Numbered from the stretch's first letter, positions 1 through 10,301 are shown. The stretch: DNA of 64,000 nt from Noviherbaspirillum malthae (GCF_015352985.1 NZ_JACYXF010000001.1:62001-126000); one strand, 5' to 3'. Notes: a model not told the origin generated them from the sequence alone. Numbers and translations are program-made.

Positions 1-1128
1 GCCGTCGCCGGTGAAGTCCAGCTTCACGTCTTCGGTGTTGAGCAGGGCTTCGTACTGCCGGGTCAGGCAGGCATCCGTGCTGGTCAGGATGCGTTCGAAA
101 TCGGCAATGGCCAGCGACTCCAGTTCGACGCGGATCGGGAAGCGGCCCTGCAGTTCCGGAATGAGGTCCGAAGGCTTGGCCAGGTGGAACGCGCCCGAGG
201 CGATGAACAGGATGTGATCGGTGCGGATCATGCCGTACTTGGTGTTGACCGTGGTGCCCTCGACCAGCGGCAGCAGGTCGCGCTGCACGCCGGCGCGCGA
301 TACGTCGGCGCCGCCGACTTCGGAGCGGGTCGCGATCTTGTCGATCTCGTCGAGAAACACGATGCCGTTCTGTTCGACATTGGCAATCGCCTTCTGCTTC
401 AGCTCGTCTTCATTGACCAGCTTCGCGGCTTCTTCGTCGAGCAGGAGCTTCATCGCCTCGCGGATCTTGACCTTGCGCTTTTTCTTGCGCCCGCCGCCGA
501 GGCCGGAAAACATCGACTTGATCTGCTCGGTCATTTCCTCCATGCCGGGCGGAGCCATGATTTCCATGTGCGCCGGCGCCTCGGCCACTTCGATTTCGAC
601 TTCGCGGTCGTCGAGCGCGCCTTCGCGCAGGCGCTTGCGGAAGGTCTGGCGGGTGGCATTGCTGCCGTCGCCTTCGGCTGGCGCGTTGGGCGTGGAACTG
701 AAGCCGAAGTCGCGTGCCGGCGGCAGCAGGATGTCGAGAATGCGGTCTTCCGCGGCATCCTGCGCATGCGAGCGCACCTTGCGCATTTCCGATTCGCGGG
801 TCTGCTTGATGCCGATGTCGATCAGGTCGCGGATGATGGTGTCGACATCGCGGCCCACATAGCCCACTTCAGTGAACTTTGTGGCTTCGATCTTGATGAA
901 GGGCGCGTCGGCCAGCTTGGCCAGGCGGCGCGCGATCTCGGTCTTGCCGACGCCGGTGGGCCCGATCATCAGGATGTTCTTCGGCGTGATTTCATGCCGC
1001 AGCGGATCGGCGACCTGCTGGCGCCGCCAGCGGTTGCGCAATGCAATCGCGACCGCGCGCTTGGCGCGCGCCTGGCCGACCACGTGTTTGTCGAGTTCGG
1101 AAACGATCTCTTGAGGTGTCATGTTCAT
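1..1128 (-). CDS. hslU: HslU, ATPase subunit of the HslVU protease (3' part outside window)
   Basis: AAA+ unfoldase that feeds substrates into the HslV peptidase chamber in the cytoplasm. The first 376 residues are visible; the rest lies left of the window (E. coli HslU has 443). Seen: an N-terminal segment reading [17 protein letters not shown], Walker A GPTGVGKT, an acidic intermediate domain with a [11 protein letters not shown] stretch, Walker B VFLDEIDK, and the GRFPIRVEL segment. The start at 1128 (MNMTPQEI) was taken over an in-frame ATG two codons downstream; either is possible. It lies 27 bp downstream of hslV on the same strand, the usual hslVU operon. Confidence 0.96.
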   Translation of the reverse strand, partial: MNMTPQEIVSELDKHVVGQARAKRAVAIALRNRWRRQQVADPLRHEITPKNILMIGPTGVGKTEIARRLAKLADAPFIKIEATKFTEVGYVGRDVDTIIRDLIDIGIKQTRESEMRKVRSHAQDAAEDRILDILLPPARDFGFSSTPNAPAEGDGSNATRQTFRKRLREGALDDREVEIEVAEAPAHMEIMAPPGMEEMTEQIKSMFSGLGGGRKKKRKVKIREAMKLLLDEEAAKLVNEDELKQKAIANVEQNGIVFLDEIDKIATRSEVGGADVSRAGVQRDLLPLVEGTTVNTKYGMIRTDHILFIASGAFHLAKPSDLIPELQGRFPIRVELESLAIADFERILTSTDACLTRQYEALLNTEDVKLDFTGDG

Positions 1129-1155
1129 GATGGTGTGCGTGACGCGGCGGACGCG

Positions 1156-1692
1156 TTAATCCAGGGTTTCGATGGTGTGCGACAGATTGGTATAGATGCA
1201 GAGTTCGCCGGCGATGGTGAGCGCCTTCTTGACGATCTCCGCGGGCGGCAGGTCGGTGTTTTCCTGCAGCGCCTTGGCGGCCGACTGCGCATAGACGCCG
1301 CCGGAACCGATGGCGCCGACGCCGGCTTCGGGTTCCAGCACATCGCCGTTGCCGGTGATGATCAGGGTCGCTTCGCGGTCCGCCACCAGCAGCATCGCCT
1401 CCAGGCGGCGCAGGATGCGGTCGGTGCGCCAGTCCTTGGCAAGTTCGACCGAGGCGCGCATCAGGTTGCCCTGGTGCTTTTCCAGCTTGGCTTCGAAGCG
1501 CTCGATCAGCGTGAAGGCATCGGCGGTGCCGCCGGCAAATCCGGCCAGTACCTTGCCCTGGTAGAGCTTGCGCACCTTGCGTGCGGTGCCTTTCATGACG
1601 ACATTGCCGAGCGTTACCTGACCGTCTCCGCCGAGCGCGACGGTGCTGCCGCGGCGTACGGAAAGGATGGTGGTGCCGTGAAATTGTTCCAT
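1156..1692 (-). CDS. hslV: HslV, peptidase subunit of the HslVU protease
   Basis: Threonine peptidase of the ATP-dependent HslVU complex. 178 residues, normal family length. The protein begins [14 protein letters not shown]; the TTILSVRR segment aligns with the mature N-terminus of E. coli HslV, whose nucleophile is the first Thr after processing. Here six residues precede that Thr, so a short propeptide must be removed; this N-terminus is the form I know from Burkholderiales. GDGQVTLG and the GSGG loop are present. First gene of the hslVU operon, followed by hslU after 27 bp. Confidence 0.96.
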   Translation of the reverse strand: MEQFHGTTILSVRRGSTVALGGDGQVTLGNVVMKGTARKVRKLYQGKVLAGFAGGTADAFTLIERFEAKLEKHQGNLMRASVELAKDWRTDRILRRLEAMLLVADREATLIITGNGDVLEPEAGVGAIGSGGVYAQSAAKALQENTDLPPAEIVKKALTIAGELCIYTNLSHTIETLD

Positions 1693-1801
1693 GGAGAATG
1701 CCTCGGATGCTGATAATTGTCCGCAGATGAGGGCAGGACATCAGAATACAAGTGTAAACCCTGGGGGAGGATATGCAGTCTGTGCTGGGCGGAAGTGTGA
1801 A

Positions 1802-3271
1802 TCAGTTTTTGCGGGGAATGATGCGGATGATTTCGTTCAGGCCGATTACCATCAGCAGTACGCTGACCAGATGATTGACGTGATGGAATTCGACGACCTT
1901 GCCGCTGCCGCAGAAAGGGCTGAGGCCGGTAAGGAAGCGGCTTGCGGCATTGAAATCCATGCGTTCGAGGCATGAACAGTCGATGACGGCGGGATCGTGC
2001 TCGTCGGAATAGGCTGCGATCGCGAGTATGAGTTCGTCGACCTGGCCGGAGACGACGGCCGGCATCATGAAATGTTCCGGCGCTTCGGATGTTTCGGAGC
2101 GCACCGGCGCCGGCGTTTCGGCCGGTGCCGTCACGATGCTCATCGGGGGTGCGGCGAAGGCTGGCGGCGATACCTCGAACGTCACGCAGTAGTCGATGCT
2201 CAGTTCCTCGAATTCGGTTTCACGGTTCAGCAGCTGCAGCACTTCGAGCAGCAGCAGCCAGCAATCCTCGGTGTCGTCGCGGCGCCCGACTTCGATGATG
2301 GCGCGAATCCGTTCGGCCAGTTCCGATGCGCCGACAAGGACGAGTTCATGGCCGCTCTTCTGCAGCTTGCGCAGGGCAGCAAGCAGCAGCCGGCAGCCGG
2401 CGGGATCGACCTCGGTAACTTTCGCAAATTCCAGGCGCAGGGTACGGTGATGCTCCGCCAGGTTGCGGATGCGTTCCACCTGCTTCTCGCAGCCGACGTC
2501 GAGCTTGCCGGAGAAGGGCACCGCCGGCGTGACCGACGCGGGCGCCTGTATCTGCGGCTTGCTGCGCGGCTGTCTGGACGTCCAGGCGGGCGGCGAGGTT
2601 TCGAACCGGCTCGCATACTCGATCGCGAGTTCCTCGAACTCGGCCTGCCTGCCGCCCATCTGGTGCAGGTCCAGCAGCATCAGCCAGGCCGTCTGCGGCA
2701 ATTCGCCGAACTCGTCGGAGGCGATGGCCGCCTGCAGCATCTGGGTCGTGAGCGCCGCCTGGCCGTTGGCATACATGATGGCCGCTTCCTCGACCACGGC
2801 GGCCACCTCGGAGGAGGGGGCGGCGATCTTGCTGATGGCAGTCTGGCCGTCGAGCAGGAATTCCGTGGTGCTTCCCGCTTCCGGTCCGAGCGGCTGCAGT
2901 GTCGCCGCTGCCGCCTGCGCGGACGGTTTCTCCTGCAGCTGCGGCTTTTTCGCTGCGGGAGGCTCGCCTTGGGGCTTGGCCGGCGCGGCATCGGGAGGAG
3001 GGGATTTCGAACGGGAGCGCTGCTTCAGGGGCAGGTTGACGTACTCGATGGACATTTCCGATTCGATCGCATCGATCTTCAATGCGGTCTGGATCGCGGT
3101 GTTCGCATCGCGTTTCGCCGTCGCGCCCTTGCCCGTGCTGCGGGAAGCGGCGGAAGACGATGAGGAGGATGAGGAAGAAGATGCCGGCGGGCGCTTTGTG
3201 CGGGAAGCATCCCTGTCAGCCGGCTTGGCCGGCTGGCGGTCCTTCTTCCCGAAAAGCGAAAAAATACCCAC
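1802..3271 (-). CDS. Protein with two STAS-like domains
   Basis: 489 residues, no membrane segments. The start is GTG at 3271, supported by AGGGA just upstream. The N-terminus (MGIFSLFGKK) leads into a basic, low-complexity linker with ten consecutive serines at residues 31-40. Two STAS-like alpha/beta modules follow, at about 253-330 and 405-485. Each is preceded by a related helical block ending in similar text (EFEELAIEYASRFETSPPAW near 211 and EFEELSIDYCVTFEVSPPAF near 353), so the protein looks like an internal duplication. STAS domains often act in anti-sigma antagonism or as regulatory modules; the role here is unknown. It lies upstream of hslV on the same strand. Confidence 0.7.
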   Translation of the reverse strand: MGIFSLFGKKDRQPAKPADRDASRTKRPPASSSSSSSSSSAASRSTGKGATAKRDANTAIQTALKIDAIESEMSIEYVNLPLKQRSRSKSPPPDAAPAKPQGEPPAAKKPQLQEKPSAQAAAATLQPLGPEAGSTTEFLLDGQTAISKIAAPSSEVAAVVEEAAIMYANGQAALTTQMLQAAIASDEFGELPQTAWLMLLDLHQMGGRQAEFEELAIEYASRFETSPPAWTSRQPRSKPQIQAPASVTPAVPFSGKLDVGCEKQVERIRNLAEHHRTLRLEFAKVTEVDPAGCRLLLAALRKLQKSGHELVLVGASELAERIRAIIEVGRRDDTEDCWLLLLEVLQLLNRETEFEELSIDYCVTFEVSPPAFAAPPMSIVTAPAETPAPVRSETSEAPEHFMMPAVVSGQVDELILAIAAYSDEHDPAVIDCSCLERMDFNAASRFLTGLSPFCGSGKVVEFHHVNHLVSVLLMVIGLNEIIRIIPRKN

Positions 3272-3398
3272 GTTGTCCCTGGCTGGAAAATGGCGCTTTC
3301 AACTCTTCCATTGCCCGCACAGTTGGACCGTCGGGGCGGCTGGAGGAAAATTACAAGTGTGTAAAGGTAACACATCCCCAAGCCGAGTTGTCACGGGG

Positions 3399-3438
3399 AA
3401 GCGGCAAGTGATGACTTTTTGTCACATTTTTGCCGCTT
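3399..3438. repeat. Hairpin between the STAS-protein and znuD-like genes
   Basis: Inverted repeat with 9-bp arms AAGCGGCAA and TTGCCGCTT and a partly self-complementary interior. It lies just past the 3' end of the TonB receptor gene. No clear U-run follows in the gene's reading direction, so it is at best a weak terminator or an RNA-stabilising hairpin. Confidence 0.45.
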
Positions 3439-3468
3439 CGCGGTTGCAGCGCTCGCCGCCTGCTCGCG

Positions 3469-5475
3469 TCAGAAACGGCTGCGCACGCCGACAATCAGGT
3501 TGCGGCCCGGCTGCGGCGCGACGTCCTTCAGGATCGAAGTGGAATAGCGGATCTCCTTGTCGAGCAGGTTGCGCACGAGCGCGAACCAGGTCCACTGCAC
3601 GCCGCCGCCGCGCACCGTATAGGACAGGTCGGCGTTGACCAGGGTGTAGGAGGGCGTCGCCGTGGATTCGAACGCCGCCAGCCGGTCCTGCCGCAGCGCC
3701 CGCAGCAGTGACACGCCGCCGCGCCAGGCTGCCTGCCGGTAGCCGGCTTCGGCGCTGAAGCGCGTCGCCGGCTGCAGCGGCAGATTGCCTTCGCCGTCCA
3801 GCTTGCCGCGCGACGTATCCGCAAAGGCCCGCAGCGACAGGCCGCTGCCGCGCTGGTTGTAGCTGATCTCCGCTTCCGCGCCGCGGATCGTCGCATTGCC
3901 CTGCGTCCAGAAGCGCTGCCTCAGTTCGCCCGCCGGATCCGCCGCGCCGTCGTCATCGACGGTGCCGCCGCCGATGCTGCCGAAGATGTAGTTGCGGATG
4001 CGGTTTTCGAACAGGTTGGCTTTCCACTGCACCAGGCCTTCGGTCTTCTGCAGCGTCAGTTCGAGGTTGCGCGACTTTTCCTTGCCGAGGCTCGGGTCGC
4101 CGATATCGAAGGTGGCCGTCGATTCATGAGGACCGTTCGAATACAGCTCTTCGGCGGCCGGTGCGCGCTGGGCGAAGGTGTAGGTCAGGCCGGCGCCATA
4201 GCCTTGGCCGAAACTCCACAGACCGCCAAGCGAATAGGAATTGAGCCTGAAGCGCCTGTCGCCGAATGCCTCGTCTTCCGGACGGCGCTTCACGGTTTCG
4301 GTGCGCAGGCCGGCGCTCGCGCGCAGCGGTCCGAAATCTCGCTCCTCGACCAGGAAGGCGGCGAACGAGGAGGACTTGGTGACGGGTATCGTGTCGGGGC
4401 GCCCGGTATCGGCCGACAGGGCGGACAGCTTGCCGTGTTCGCTTTGTAGGCCGAAGGTGCCGCGCCAGCCGGCGATAGGGCGGTGCACGAGTTCCCAGCG
4501 CGTCTCGTGGGAACGGTTGGCGAAGTCGGTAGCGGGCGTGCCGTCTTCTTCCTTTTCCGTGTGCCTGTAATCGCTGCTGCTCAGCTTGACGGTGGCCGAC
4601 TCGATGCCCGCGAAGGGATTTTTGATGTGGGCGGCGATATCGCCGCGCGTCTGCGACAGATCGATGAAGGAGCGCTCGCCGGTCGGAATGCCGTAACGGT
4701 CATCACGGGTATCGACCGATGCGCCGATGTAGCCCCAGTCGGCGACATGCGAGAGGCCGAAGCCGAGGCTGCGCGCGCGGGTGAAGGACGAAGGCAGGCG
4801 GCCGGACGCCGAAGCGGGGTCGCCGGAGACGGCGAAACCGGGAATGCGGTAGTCGTCGGTGTTGCGCGCACTGCCGTCGAGATGCAGGCCGATGCTGCCG
4901 GCCGCGCCGTCCCCCGAAAAGGAAAACATCCGCTCCCTGTCCGCCGAGCCGAAACGCAGTTCGGCTTCGCCGGACGGCCTCGGCAGCAGTTCGACGGGAA
5001 TGCGGTCGTTGACCACGTTGACCAGTCCGCCGATGGCGCCGGAGCCGTACAGCAGCGCGGCGGGACCGCGCAGGATTTCGATCTGGCGCGCGGTGGCGGC
5101 ATCCACGGCGACCGCATGGTCATTGGACAGGGTGGACAGGTCGGAGACGGCCATGCCGTTCTGCAGGATCTTCACGCGAGGGCCTTCCAGCCCGCGGATG
5201 ATGGGACGCGATGCGCCGGCACCGAAACCGGAGGCGGAGACGCCGAGTTCCTGCGACAGTGTTTCGCCCAGCGAGGAGCCGAGCTTGTTGCGCAGCTCGC
5301 TGCCGGTCAATACCTTGGCGGGCGCGAGGATCTGCGCATTTTCATCGTTGTTGAAAGGCGCTGCGGTCACGGTGACCGCCGGCAGAACGGGTTCGGCGTT
5401 CTGGGCGGCGCAGAGAATGGGGGAGGCGAGCGCCGACAATACGGCGCTTGCCATCAGTGTGCGTTGAATGGCCAT
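3469..5475 (-). CDS. TonB-dependent outer membrane receptor, ZnuD-like (probable zinc uptake)
   Basis: 668 residues: signal peptide at about 1-24 (cut near CAAQNAEP), a plug domain (about 45-160) with the IRGLEGPRVKILQNG and ILRGPAALLYGSGAIGG motifs, then a beta barrel ending in Phe (GVRSRF). The plug, with AVAVDAATARQIEILRGP and NDRIPVELLP, resembles ZnuD-type zinc receptors known from Neisseria. I do not see the His/Asp-rich extracellular loop found in meningococcal ZnuD. It probably brings a metal, most likely zinc, across the outer membrane using TonB energy. Context supports zinc: the DUF2946 gene is 127 bp upstream on the same strand with a candidate Zur operator before it, and a CobW GTPase and Zur-like gene follow at 7.3-8.9 kb. 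Confidence 0.8.
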   Translation of the reverse strand: MAIQRTLMASAVLSALASPILCAAQNAEPVLPAVTVTAAPFNNDENAQILAPAKVLTGSELRNKLGSSLGETLSQELGVSASGFGAGASRPIIRGLEGPRVKILQNGMAVSDLSTLSNDHAVAVDAATARQIEILRGPAALLYGSGAIGGLVNVVNDRIPVELLPRPSGEAELRFGSADRERMFSFSGDGAAGSIGLHLDGSARNTDDYRIPGFAVSGDPASASGRLPSSFTRARSLGFGLSHVADWGYIGASVDTRDDRYGIPTGERSFIDLSQTRGDIAAHIKNPFAGIESATVKLSSSDYRHTEKEEDGTPATDFANRSHETRWELVHRPIAGWRGTFGLQSEHGKLSALSADTGRPDTIPVTKSSSFAAFLVEERDFGPLRASAGLRTETVKRRPEDEAFGDRRFRLNSYSLGGLWSFGQGYGAGLTYTFAQRAPAAEELYSNGPHESTATFDIGDPSLGKEKSRNLELTLQKTEGLVQWKANLFENRIRNYIFGSIGGGTVDDDGAADPAGELRQRFWTQGNATIRGAEAEISYNQRGSGLSLRAFADTSRGKLDGEGNLPLQPATRFSAEAGYRQAAWRGGVSLLRALRQDRLAAFESTATPSYTLVNADLSYTVRGGGVQWTWFALVRNLLDKEIRYSTSILKDVAPQPGRNLIVGVRSRF

Positions 5476-5602
5476 GGTCTTTAAAAATGGAATGCGTGAG
5501 TGGGCCGCGCCCGCACATCAGGCGGATGCGGCACGAGCGGCATGGGTGCCCTCGGCGGCTTCGCGAGGCGGCGTTGCCGCCACGGTGCCGGGGCAGTTCC
5601 GT

Positions 5603-5947
5603 TCAGGCCATGGGCGGCGCGCGCGAGGAGAAATGGCAGACCGGCGGCGCATCCCAGGAGCGGAATGCAGCCGACAATGCCGGCACCTGCGCGGCGGTCG
5701 CGGGAAGGGCGTCAAAAGGAGGTGCGTGAATGCTGTCCGCCATGGCGGCGGCATCAAACGCAAGGCAGGAATGATGAAGCTTGGAGGAGGACTCGGAGAA
5801 TGAAGCCGTCCCGTGTGCGACTTCATTCAGAAGACGGGCATGCTCCACCCGGTGGACCAGGCCCGACCATTGCGCAAACAGCAGCGCCACCGCCAGCAGG
5901 AAGGCGGCGGCGCTGCATGTTCTGCGGCGGCTAGGGCGGAAGGGCAT
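5603..5947 (-). CDS. DUF2946-type small secreted or membrane-anchored protein
   Basis: 114 residues with one N-terminal hydrophobic segment (about 12-28, SAAAFLLAVALLFAQWSG), followed by spaced His residues (VHRVEHARLL), a HHSCLAFDAAAMAD segment and a C-terminal FSSRAPP. This layout matches DUF2946 proteins, often found beside metal or TonB transport genes. The molecular role is unknown; His/Cys residues outside the membrane suggest metal handling. Probably co-transcribed with the downstream ZnuD-like receptor and controlled by the palindrome at 6029-6043. Confidence 0.65.
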   Translation of the reverse strand: MPFRPSRRRTCSAAAFLLAVALLFAQWSGLVHRVEHARLLNEVAHGTASFSESSSKLHHSCLAFDAAAMADSIHAPPFDALPATAAQVPALSAAFRSWDAPPVCHFSSRAPPMA

Positions 5948-6028
5948 GATGTCTATGGTCGGAGAATCGCGTCTGTGCGGCGCAGGATCATGCGCACGCA
6001 GTCAATAGTCAATGACATGGCATTGAGT

Positions 6029-6043
6029 TGCAACAGAGTTGCA
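6029..6043. promoter_or_regulatory. Candidate Zur operator upstream of DUF2946/znuD-like genes
   Basis: Perfect palindrome TGCAACAGAGTTGCA, 82 bp upstream of the DUF2946 start. The same half-sites in the same 15-bp geometry (TGCAA-N5-TTGCA) recur upstream of the Zur-like gene at 8967-8981. A shared site before a zinc receptor operon and before the regulator's own operon is what Zur control would look like. Assignment to Zur is inference. Confidence 0.55.
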
Positions 6044-6182
6044 TTATATGGCAGATCAGTCAGGTTTCCCTGTGCGATTTGCAATGCATCTGCATCCCGC
6101 AAAGCAAACAAGCGTACGAGCCGGGGCATCGTACGCTTGCGGTAGGGGTGGAAGCGGGGCCGAAGGTTGCGGCCCTTCGCAA

Positions 6183-7127
6183 TCAGTCGCCGTAAAGCTT
6201 CTGTTTCAGCTCGCGGCGCTGCTGCGCTTCGAGCGACAGTGTCGCGGTCGGTCGGGCCAGCAGACGCGGAATGCCGATCGGCTCGCCGGTCTCCTCGCAC
6301 CAGCCGTAGTCGCCGGCGTCGATGCTGGCGATGGCCTGCTGCACTTTCTTGAGCAGCTTGCGCTCGCGGTCGCGGGTGCGCAGTTCGAGCGCGTGCTCTT
6401 CCTCGATGGTCGCGCGGTCGGCGGGATCGGGTACCAGCACAGTTTCGCGCAGATGTTCGGTGGTTTCGCCTGCGTTTTTCAGCAGATCGCGCTCCAGCTG
6501 CTGCAAGCGCGCCTTGAAGAAGGCCAGCTGCGCCTCGTTCATGTAGTCCTTCTCGTTCATCTGAAGGATCTGCTCTTCGGTCAACAGGGTGCCATCCTGG
6601 ACGGCCGGGGTGGGTTTAGTTGTTTTGGTAGCCACTTCGCTTACTTTCGAAACTACGGGTTTTTCCATTGTATCCATTAATCCGTCCCTTGCATTGTTAC
6701 CGCTCATGGAAGGGCTGGACGTCTCTTTGGAACCGACCTTTGAAGCGGAAGTACTGGACGACCGTTTCAAATCCGTTGCTGCTGCCTTGCTCGCTTTCGG
6801 GGGCGCGTCGGTCACGGACTTTCCATGCGCCTTGCTTGGCGCTGCCGCTTTCGAAATCGTCCCCTTGGCATTCATCACGCCCGCTGTCTTCGCGGCGGGC
6901 TTTAAGTTGCTTTTTACCGTGCTTTGGGTAGGTTTGGCAATCGATTTTGTTGCCGTGGCGGCAGATTTGGGCGCGGCAGCGGAATCAGACACGGTGCCGG
7001 ACGCAGTCTTTTTCCGGGGCTGGGCCGGACTTGCGGCCTTGGCGGCGGCCGTTCGGGCCAGCGCTGCGGTGTTGCCGGCGCTTTTGACGCCGCGCCTGGA
7101 GGCGGACTTGGTGACCGTTGCGTTCAT
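6183..7127 (-). CDS. dksA: DksA, RNA polymerase-binding stringent response factor, with long basic N-terminal extension
   Basis: DksA binds the RNA polymerase secondary channel and works with ppGpp. The canonical part is residues about 181-314: coiled coil with the DPADRATIEEEHALELRTRDRE segment (the DxxDxA tip is DPADRA) and a C-terminal globular part with WCEETGEPIGIPRLLARPTA. Only one Cys (about 277) remains of the four zinc ligands in E. coli DksA, as usual in betaproteobacteria, so it should not need zinc. Residues 1-179 are an Ala/Ser/Lys/Pro-rich extension with histone-H1-like stretches; E. coli DksA is 151 residues in total. An internal ATG at 6677 with AAGGGACGG upstream would give a 164-residue protein, so the extension may be optional or mis-called. 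Confidence 0.88.
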   Translation of the reverse strand: MNATVTKSASRRGVKSAGNTAALARTAAAKAASPAQPRKKTASGTVSDSAAAPKSAATATKSIAKPTQSTVKSNLKPAAKTAGVMNAKGTISKAAAPSKAHGKSVTDAPPKASKAAATDLKRSSSTSASKVGSKETSSPSMSGNNARDGLMDTMEKPVVSKVSEVATKTTKPTPAVQDGTLLTEEQILQMNEKDYMNEAQLAFFKARLQQLERDLLKNAGETTEHLRETVLVPDPADRATIEEEHALELRTRDRERKLLKKVQQAIASIDAGDYGWCEETGEPIGIPRLLARPTATLSLEAQQRRELKQKLYGD

Positions 7128-7168
7128 GTTGCCCTCGCTGAATGAACCGCCCGACCGTCAGCTCCCCG

Positions 7169-7209
7169 GCCTGAAATCATCTCTTGCCTGCTCTTGCGGC
7201 ATTTCAGGC
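7169..7209. repeat. Inverted repeat in the dksA leader
   Basis: Arms GCCTGAAAT and ATTTCAGGC (9 bp each, perfect) separated by 23 nt, 42 bp upstream of the dksA start. It could be a leader hairpin or operator. The rest of the 166-bp gap to cobW shows nothing clear. Confidence 0.35.
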
Positions 7210-7293
7210 TTCATCAAGCGGTATACGACGTGCTTGCCATCTTGCCAAACCACCATCTCCATTGCATGAAGAAAAATCAAAAACGACAACAGT

Positions 7294-8352
<1,059 letters not shown>

Positions 8353-8372
8353 CGTCAGTTCTCTTTCTTGCG

Positions 8373-8867
8373 TCATTGGGCGCAGTCGGCGCACCAGCCC
8401 TTGATGGTGAATTCGATATCATGGCTCTGGAAGCCCTTGCCCAGGCTTTCCTCGAGCGCGTCGCGCAGCAGGCCGGCCTCGCCGATGCTGTCAAGGCAGA
8501 ACACCTTGGCGCAGCGGGTGCATTTGAAGTGGCCATGCTGATGGTGCTTGACCTCGGGATCGAGCGAGGCGGCATGTTCGGTGCCGGCGCTGTAGCGGAA
8601 TACGCGGTCGTCGCCGGCGATCTTGTGCGCCAGGCCGGCCTCGATCAGGCAGTCGAGCGCGCGGTACAGCGTCACCCTGTCCATGTCGGTAAATGCATCC
8701 TGCATGTCCTGGTGCGAGAAGGCGCGCGGCGCATCCAGGAGTGCCGCCAGGACATTGACACGCGCCGCGGTGATGCGTACCGAAGCCTGGCGCAGCTGCG
8801 ACTCGGCCTTTGCGGCAGTGTCGGCGGGCGGGCCGGCAGGAATTTTCGCTTTCATGCTCTTTGCCAT
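8373..8867 (-). CDS. zur: Fur-family regulator, Zur-like (zinc uptake repressor)
   Basis: 164 residues from MAKSMKAK; a longer open frame exists upstream but lacks family similarity and would run through the candidate operator region. N-terminal winged helix (RITAARVNVLAALLDAPRAFSHQDM, then DRVTLYRALDCLIEAGL) and a C-terminal dimerisation domain with HHQHGHFKCTRC and a final WCADC, i.e. two CxxC pairs for structural zinc as in Fur/Zur. Zur is preferred over Fur because the next gene in the operon is a His-rich CobW GTPase and the presumed regulon contains a ZnuD-like receptor. The start codon is uncertain by a few residues. Confidence 0.8.
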   Translation of the reverse strand: MAKSMKAKIPAGPPADTAAKAESQLRQASVRITAARVNVLAALLDAPRAFSHQDMQDAFTDMDRVTLYRALDCLIEAGLAHKIAGDDRVFRYSAGTEHAASLDPEVKHHQHGHFKCTRCAKVFCLDSIGEAGLLRDALEESLGKGFQSHDIEFTIKGWCADCAQ

Positions 8868-8966
8868 ACTGCAAAACAAGTCTGGTTGGAACGGCATGCC
8901 TGGGCATGCGCATTGCCGGAGCCGGGATCGGCACCGGTGCCGGAAAAGGGAAATTATGACGCAGTT

Positions 8967-8981
8967 TGCAATCCAGTTGCA
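8967..8981. promoter_or_regulatory. Candidate Zur operator upstream of zur-cobW
   Basis: TGCAATCCAGTTGCA, an inverted repeat whose flanks extend it to TTTGCAA-N5-TTGCAAA, 100 bp upstream of the zur-like start. Same half-sites and spacing as at 6029-6043. Fits autoregulation of the zur-cobW operon. Confidence 0.55.
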
Positions 8982-9044
8982 AAACTTGCCGAAAAACGGG
9001 GCGCCACGCCATGCCATGCCGGCATGGCGCCGCGCTGCACGCCG

Positions 9045-10247
9045 CTAAGCCTTCTGCAGCAGCAAGCCCTTCAGATATTCCCCTTCCGGGAAGCTGGTGG
9101 TCATCGGATGGTCGACGCCGGCCGACAGCCGCTTCAGGATGCGCGCATCCACCTTCGCGTCATTGGCGGCGCCGGCGACGATTTTCTGGAACAGATCGGC
9201 GCTGATCGCTCCCGAGCAGGAATAGGTGAACAGCAGGCCGCCTTCGCGCAGCAGCTGGAAGCCGAGCAGGTTGATGTCCTTGTAGGCGCGCGCGGCGCGG
9301 TCCACATGGTCGGGCGAGGAGGCGAATTTCGGCGGATCGAGCACGATCAGGTCGAAGCTGCGGTTCTGCTCGCGGAGGGCGCGCAGGGCCTTGAAGACGT
9401 CGGCATCCTGCCATTCGGCGCGGCCGGCGTCGAAGCCGTTCAACTCCACGTTGCGCCGGCCGATGGCCAGCGCTTCGCCGGACGAGTCGATCGAGGTCAC
9501 GCCGGCCGCGCCGCCCTTGAGCGCCGCCAGCGAAAAGCCGCCGGTGTAGCAGAAGCAGTTGAGCACTTCGCGTTCGGCCGCGTGCTCCATCACGAGGCGG
9601 CGGTTGTCGCGCTGGTCGACATAGAAGCCGGTCTTGTGCCCGGTCTTGATGTCGACCGCATAGCGCACACCGTTTTCGGTCACCAGGGTTTCGTCGCCCG
9701 GCTCCGCGCCGGCCAGCGTGCCGGTGACGAGCGGCATGCCTTCGCGTTCGCGCACCGAGGCGTCGGAGCGCTCGTAGACGTTGGGGCAGCCGGTCTCGGC
9801 GATCAGCGCCTGCACGATCGGCACCTTCCAGGCTTCCACGCCGGCCGACTGGAACTGGCAGACCAGATGGCCCTGCTTGCCGGCATACCAGTCCACGACC
9901 AGGCCCGGAAAGCCGTCGGCCTCGCCGAAGATGAGGCGGATCGCATCCGTGTCCTTGACCATGTTCATGCGGTGGGCGAGCGCCTTCTTCACGCGGCGCT
10001 TGATCATCGCATGGTCGACCGGCTCGCTTTCACTGAAGGTCCAGACTCGTGCGCGGATCTGCGATTTCGGACTGTAGGCGGCGCGCGCCAGGAACTGGCC
10101 GGAGGCCGACTGCACCACGGCGGTGGCGCCGGGCTTGTTCTTCTCGTCGGGCCTGCCCTCGATGCGGTCGATGGCGGTCGGGAAGATCCAGGGATGGCGG
10201 CGCAGCAGGCTTTTTTCCTTGCCGGGCTTGAGAGTGATGGTCAGCAT
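9045..10247 (-). CDS. rlmI: RlmI-like class I SAM-dependent rRNA methyltransferase
   Basis: 400 residues. N-terminal PUA-like domain (LTITLKPGKEKSLLRRHPWIF, about 1-75), then the RlmI/RlmK-type methyltransferase domain: HKTGFYVDQRDNR, the SAM loop NCFCYTGGFSLAAL, SIDSSGEAL, the catalytic-region motif LDPPKFA and the YSCSG segment. RlmI makes m5C1962 in 23S rRNA in E. coli; the length and all these motifs match. It is separated from xerC by 88 bp containing a terminator and seems to be its own unit. Confidence 0.87.
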   Translation of the reverse strand: MLTITLKPGKEKSLLRRHPWIFPTAIDRIEGRPDEKNKPGATAVVQSASGQFLARAAYSPKSQIRARVWTFSESEPVDHAMIKRRVKKALAHRMNMVKDTDAIRLIFGEADGFPGLVVDWYAGKQGHLVCQFQSAGVEAWKVPIVQALIAETGCPNVYERSDASVREREGMPLVTGTLAGAEPGDETLVTENGVRYAVDIKTGHKTGFYVDQRDNRRLVMEHAAEREVLNCFCYTGGFSLAALKGGAAGVTSIDSSGEALAIGRRNVELNGFDAGRAEWQDADVFKALRALREQNRSFDLIVLDPPKFASSPDHVDRAARAYKDINLLGFQLLREGGLLFTYSCSGAISADLFQKIVAGAANDAKVDARILKRLSAGVDHPMTTSFPEGEYLKGLLLQKA

Positions 10248-10301
10248 GGGTAACTCGGTTCAAAGAGGTGGCGTTGGCGCCGCATCCCGTTAAACAAAAA
10301 C

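Noticed and set aside
184..1713. Long plus-strand open frame opposite hslU and hslV
   Set aside because: Antisense shadow of high-GC genes; composition is Arg/Asp/Gly-rich nonsense and no family is recognised. The same applies to the other very long antisense frames in the window.
8868..9017. 50-residue N-terminal extension of the Zur-like protein
   Set aside because: No Fur-family similarity, and it would run through the candidate Zur operator at 8967-8981.
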